Source: Candidatus Poribacteria bacterium (GTDB lineage Bacteria > Poribacteria > WGA-4E > WGA-3G). From it: a stretch of DNA of 64,000 nt. The notes under the pieces were generated by a model. The model was given only the letters and a program-made list of their open reading frames with translations. It searched no databases and was not told the DNA's origin. Every line of letters starts with the position of its first letter. The stretch's first letter is position 1. Positions 60,054 through 64,000 of the stretch are shown piece by piece. The position numbers and the translations under genes are program-made. The stretch is from the NCBI GenBank assembly GCA_958295945.1, contig OY282386.1, positions 682,001-746,000 on the forward strand, written 5' to 3'.

Positions 60054-62084
60054 TTACCTGTCTATAAACGGCTTTAAGTCCCAAAGCAGGACGGTACCAT
60101 CAAAACTACCACTCACAAGGATCGTGCCATCTGGTGAAAACTCCAGAAATTCATTATCAGTTGTATGGCCCCAGAAGGTATGGATATTTTCACCAGTAGA
60201 GACATCCCATAGTCGGACTGCCATTTTCTCCATTCCTTCCTGCCACCAAGTGCCAGATGCAAGATATCGTCCACATAGAGAAAAACCGAGAGTATAAAGT
60301 TTATGACTGCCTTCAGGTTGCGGTATTACACGTGTTATTGTTATTTTTTCAGCACACCATAGATAGATTTTACCAAACATTCCGCCAGCAATCATACTGC
60401 CGCACGGAGAAAAAGCTAATGCTCTTGTTGTTATAGGTTTTTCTAAAGGTAACGTAGTTACTTCTTCGCCTGTCTCACAGTTCCATATCCGCACTGTTTT
60501 ATCACCTGATCCGCTCACGAGACTTTTTCCATCTGGTGAAAATGCTAATGACCAAACATGATCGGTATGTCCTATAAATTGTCTTGGTATTTCACTGTGC
60601 TTAAGATCCCAAAAATAGATTATACCGCCTTTACCTGAAAAAGCTATACTTTCATCTGAAAATGTAAAAGTATCATTTCCTAACTGAATAGGAGGTGTAA
60701 ATTCAGCGATTGGAATAGCGTCTGATTTACTAATCTTAATCACCCTATAGACATTGTGGTTGTGGTTCCAGTCAACAACGAGTATATCCCCTGCCGGTAA
60801 AAAAGTAAAAGATTTAATACCTTCATTAAATTCACTCGGGTAAGATATTGTCTGTGTCTGATTGCTTTTAATATCCCATAAGGCAATATATCGTGTATGT
60901 CCTCGGATGGCAAGTTCTTCTCCATTAGTAAACTTAACAGGACGCGGAAAACAGATCGGTTCGGTGAGTGTTGAAAAGGTGAGTGTCTTTTTGGATATGG
61001 CTTGTCTATTAGATAAGGTGTGGGCAATCGCTAACTTCGGACATTTAGAAAACCACTTATATCCAATACTTTCAACGGGTAGTTCATAAGATTGTAGTTT
61101 TTCACGCTGTTCTATGTTCCATACTTCAATTATTTCACGCTTAAATACGGTCGCAAGTAGCGTTCCATCCGATAAATAATAAGGAATTACACGTGACTTT
61201 TCATAGTCAGTAAAAGATTTAGCCAGACAACCTTTCGTTAGATTCCATATATTTAGCGAACCATATCTATCACATGTTACCATATATTCATTACACGGTG
61301 AAAATCTGATAGAGTTTACCAAATGTTGGTGGTCCTTAAAGTACGCAATGCGTTCACCTATTCCTATATCCCACACTGAAACATCGCTTGTACCGCGAAC
61401 AGGCTTAGAATCAGGTATTTTATATGGATTCTGACTAGCTAAAAAACGACTGTCTGGAGAGAAAGCAAAATTCCTCCCAGAAAATTTAGCGGTTATTGAT
61501 CCTGTGAGAGGATCCCACAAGTAAGTTTGATCACTTATTGTGGATGCGACGTGTTGTCCATCTGGCGAAAATCGGAGTTTAGAAATTTGATATGCCTGCA
61601 CATCATTTGTTTCTTGTTCCATTTGAGCGATGCATTCACCACTTTGAACATCAAGAACTTCAATATTATTATCAACATTCACGATGCAAATCCAACAACT
61701 GTCTGGAGAAAATGTTAAATGTCCCTTAGCATGTTGATTTATTTGTGATATACATTCACCACTCTGAATGTCTCGGACTTTTATAATACCGTCCCAATTG
61801 CAAAATGCAATCAGTGTGCCGTCAGGTGAAATTTCAACGATGGAGATCAATCCCCGTTCTGTTTCCCACAATGCAATGGGTGTCATTGAAGCCACGTCAT
61901 ACCACCAGAGTCCTATACGTGTGCCGACAGCGAAACATGTTTCATCAGGAGAAAGGGCTATCTCACGAGGACCAGTAGGATCTTGGTATCCTCTTCCTAA
62001 TCGTGCAATTGCACTTTCAGGTAATGCCCAACTTTTTCCTGTGGGATCATCTGGTACAACATTAAATGGTGCAGGTTTTGGCAT
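60054..62084 (-). CDS. WD40-repeat beta-propeller protein, first of a tandem pair
   Basis: ATG 62084 follows GGAGACAACACT. The 676-aa protein consists of WD40-type blades: LSPDETCFAVGTRIGLWWYD, ISPDGTLIAFCNWDGIIKV, FSPDGKSLVSGSGDKTVRIW, FSLCGRYLASGTWWQ and FSPDGTILVSGSFDGTVLLW. About 12-14 blades would give two seven-bladed rings. WD40 proteins are scaffolds; the partner is not known. No catalytic domain or signal peptide is seen. A close paralogue follows upstream (62124). Confidence 0.85.
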   Translation of the reverse strand: MPKPAPFNVVPDDPTGKSWALPESAIARLGRGYQDPTGPREIALSPDETCFAVGTRIGLWWYDVASMTPIALWETERGLISIVEISPDGTLIAFCNWDGIIKVRDIQSGECISQINQHAKGHLTFSPDSCWICIVNVDNNIEVLDVQSGECIAQMEQETNDVQAYQISKLRFSPDGQHVASTISDQTYLWDPLTGSITAKFSGRNFAFSPDSRFLASQNPYKIPDSKPVRGTSDVSVWDIGIGERIAYFKDHQHLVNSIRFSPCNEYMVTCDRYGSLNIWNLTKGCLAKSFTDYEKSRVIPYYLSDGTLLATVFKREIIEVWNIEQREKLQSYELPVESIGYKWFSKCPKLAIAHTLSNRQAISKKTLTFSTLTEPICFPRPVKFTNGEELAIRGHTRYIALWDIKSNQTQTISYPSEFNEGIKSFTFLPAGDILVVDWNHNHNVYRVIKISKSDAIPIAEFTPPIQLGNDTFTFSDESIAFSGKGGIIYFWDLKHSEIPRQFIGHTDHVWSLAFSPDGKSLVSGSGDKTVRIWNCETGEEVTTLPLEKPITTRALAFSPCGSMIAGGMFGKIYLWCAEKITITRVIPQPEGSHKLYTLGFSLCGRYLASGTWWQEGMEKMAVRLWDVSTGENIHTFWGHTTDNEFLEFSPDGTILVSGSFDGTVLLWDLKPFIDR

Positions 62085-62123
62085 AGTGTTGTCTCCATAA
62101 AAAGTTTATGTATATAGTACTTA

Positions 62124-63971
62124 TCAGCCTTTAGAATTGATGTAAGGTTTCACATCCCACAGTAGGATTGTTCCATCAAAACTTCCACTTGCCAGAAGCG
62201 TGCCATCTGGTGAAAATGCAAGCGATTGCACGTCTGTTGTATGTCCCCAGAAGGTGTGGATATTCTCGCCTGTAGAAACGTCCCATAGCCGGACTGCCAT
62301 TTTTTTCATGCCTTTTTGCCACCAGGTACCAGAAGCGATATATCTACCGCATGGGGAAAAAGCTATGGCATAGGGTTTTATACTGTCCTTAGATTGTGGT
62401 ATGGAATCCACTGGTATTGGTTCCTCAATGTTCCATAGACGAATTTCCCCGTAAAGTCCAGTAGCAATAATATTACCACATGGAGAAACTGTTATTGAAT
62501 AGGTACGTGAATCTTTCTTTTTGGACCAATCAATAGAGTTATAACGTGAATCTCCCTTTAATGTTTCCCATGCTTGTTTCTGCTCTGTTTTCTGGTCAGA
62601 AGTTAATGTTGCAAAAGCCTTCTTCCGTGCAGCATCTGAATACATAGCACGTTTTATTTTAGCGTGTAACTCTGCAATGAAACCTTGTTGATCTCGCTGT
62701 GGCACTTCCCATAAAGAGATCTCTCCACCACAACTTTTACTCACAATTGTTTGTCCATCTTGAGAAAATCTCATTGAGGCCAAATCAGAATCCGTTCGAG
62801 GCAAAAATGTAGGTTCACGAAGTCCTACCCATGAGTTCGTCTTGTCATTATCTACTGAATTGTTGTGGAGTGTCCATGTGACTGCTAACTCAGGACATTT
62901 CGCTAACCAAGCCAATCCGATGCTTCCAGGCATACGTTCTATTGATTGTAACTTTTCACGAAGTTCTACATCCCATACTTCTACAGTATCAGTTTCATCA
63001 GGAAACACAACTGCCAATAGCTTTCCTTCCAATGAATATGATGGTGCTAATCGAGTCATCCTAAATTCTAAATCGTAGGATTTAAGACCCCATTCATTCA
63101 TGTTCCACCGTTTTGAATCAATTCTGCTATGTGTCCAATCATCTATACATGTGCCTTTTGCAAGTTCCCATACACGTAAACTTCCACCTCTGTCGGCAGA
63201 TACAAGGAACTGACCGCATGGAGCAAACGTGACAACATCTATCCATTGTTCATGTGCTTCGAAATATGCAACGCGTTCGTTTGTTGCTATGTCCCAAACT
63301 GAAATGAACCTTTGATGTAAATCATCATCGTCATTAGCAGTTTCGTCTGGACACGCGCATGCAATCAATCTGCTATCAGGTGAAAACGCGAACTTGTTAC
63401 CTGGGAACTTGCCAATTAACTCGCCTGTCACAGGATCCCAGACAGCGGTCTGTGAACCGTCTCGTGAAAGTGTATGTGATCCGTTGTCAGGGTTAATTGG
63501 CCTTTCTGTTTCAGCAAGGTATTGTCCATCGGGAGAAAATTCTACGCCTTCCGTGATATTGAACTCTCCAGCAAATGGCTTTAATTTCATCTGCGTGAGA
63601 CACTTCCCTTGCTGGATATCTAATACTTCAATACCTTCCTTCCACGGAGCTGTGACAACGTATCGGCCATCAGGTGAAAAAGCGAGAAATTTAACAAATG
63701 AATATAATTGGTACCGTTGCATCTGTGAGATACACTCTCCGCTTTCTATATCCAATAACTTTACGACACCATCCCAATTGACAAATGCAACTGATTCGCC
63801 ATCAGGGGAAATATTCACGGTTGAAATCAGCCCGCGTTCCGTTTCCCACAAGGCAATAGGAGACATTGACGCTACATCATACCACCACAATCCCATGCCA
63901 GTTCCAGCAACGAAATATGTTCCATCCGGGGAAAGTGCTATACTATCTAAATTTGGACAGGACTTACGCAT
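62124..63971 (-). CDS. WD40-repeat protein, second of the tandem pair
   Basis: The 615-aa protein starts at ATG 63971; an in-frame stop lies about 24 bases before it, so it is complete. Blades match the neighbour closely: LSPDGTYFVAGTGMGLWWYD, ISPDGESVAFVNWDGVVKLL, LAFSPDGTLLASGSFDGTIL. It lacks the neighbour's first 35 residues (PDDPTGKSWALPESA). No strong ribosome site is visible. The segment KRAMYSDAARKKAFATLTSD is an insertion between blades not found in the neighbour. Probably a duplicate scaffold. Confidence 0.82.
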   Translation of the reverse strand: MRKSCPNLDSIALSPDGTYFVAGTGMGLWWYDVASMSPIALWETERGLISTVNISPDGESVAFVNWDGVVKLLDIESGECISQMQRYQLYSFVKFLAFSPDGRYVVTAPWKEGIEVLDIQQGKCLTQMKLKPFAGEFNITEGVEFSPDGQYLAETERPINPDNGSHTLSRDGSQTAVWDPVTGELIGKFPGNKFAFSPDSRLIACACPDETANDDDDLHQRFISVWDIATNERVAYFEAHEQWIDVVTFAPCGQFLVSADRGGSLRVWELAKGTCIDDWTHSRIDSKRWNMNEWGLKSYDLEFRMTRLAPSYSLEGKLLAVVFPDETDTVEVWDVELREKLQSIERMPGSIGLAWLAKCPELAVTWTLHNNSVDNDKTNSWVGLREPTFLPRTDSDLASMRFSQDGQTIVSKSCGGEISLWEVPQRDQQGFIAELHAKIKRAMYSDAARKKAFATLTSDQKTEQKQAWETLKGDSRYNSIDWSKKKDSRTYSITVSPCGNIIATGLYGEIRLWNIEEPIPVDSIPQSKDSIKPYAIAFSPCGRYIASGTWWQKGMKKMAVRLWDVSTGENIHTFWGHTTDVQSLAFSPDGTLLASGSFDGTILLWDVKPYINSKG

Positions 63972-64000
63972 TTTTATAAAATGGTGTATACTATTCTATT

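Overview
This window is bacterial, fairly AT-rich chromosomal DNA. The gene set suggests an uncultivated lineage close to Candidatus Poribacteria: several phytanoyl-CoA-dioxygenase-like enzymes, a DUF1549/DUF1553 protein with an Ig-like domain, WD40 propellers, small secreted repeat proteins, a TPR/Doc pair, and very many dispersed hairpin repeats. That placement is inferred from gene content. No rRNA or universal single-copy marker is present to confirm it. Most starts have a clear AGGAG-type ribosome site, and several promoters fit the TTGACA-17-TATAAT consensus.

Layout. 1-9985: a broken-off PhyH gene, a hairpin-rich gap, an enolase-superfamily enzyme, an ADP-ribosylglycohydrolase, an SMP-30 propeller, an O-methyltransferase, an orphan D12-class DNA adenine methylase, an aminotransferase that seems to start at ATT, and a small protein tightly coupled to a Rad50-like zinc-hook ATPase. 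10042-14822: a Gly-Cys-Val tRNA cluster plus a membrane-protein gene, tandemly duplicated. The second copy has a tRNA-Gly remnant, a degenerate tRNA-Cys and an IS5-type insertion, and is followed by an IS630-type element. 14877-17735: a restriction-modification-like pair (TSPPY methylase plus a zinc-ribbon PD-(D/E)xK protein), then a GIY-YIG protein translationally coupled to a two-helix membrane protein. 17778-25044: a deoxyhypusine-synthase-like protein, a small reverse-strand cluster (CYTH, receiver-like), an isochorismatase-family hydrolase and a large double-VWA membrane protein. 25576-32130: two related secreted repeat proteins with a miniature IS605 relic between them, a thiamine-binding-type protein, an aldo/keto reductase and an orphan phage-type terminase.

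32131-34266 is a 2.1-kb gene-poor stretch of hairpins, MITE-like elements and an exact 300-bp tandem repeat. 34267-45819: a nucleotide-sugar dehydratase, two PhyH enzymes, a rhodopsin-transducer-domain protein, a TPR/Doc toxin-antitoxin candidate, a TIM-barrel isomerase, fumarase, a second GIY-YIG plus membrane-protein pair, and a CapA-like protein. 45976-56786: Lon, a DUF1549/1553 protein, a third repeat-bearing membrane protein, an overlapping sugar operon (rhamnose-isomerase-type, Gfo/Idh, rpiA, outer-membrane barrel), an OmpA-type protein and an RNHCP protein. 56792-64000: a TnpB element, an overlapping AAA ATPase/TOPRIM-like pair that looks like a defence system, and two WD40 propeller proteins.

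The most interesting signals are: (i) the twice-seen pairing of a GIY-YIG protein with a two-helix AEG-repeat membrane protein, with a third membrane paralogue elsewhere; (ii) the methylase/zinc-ribbon nuclease pair and the ATPase/TOPRIM pair as candidate defence systems; (iii) an intact TnpB with its presumptive guide-RNA end, and a tnpB-less relic keeping the same end; (iv) a family of TA-flanked MITEs that carry hairpin cargoes, with one insertion shown by an empty site in the paralogous duplicated segment.
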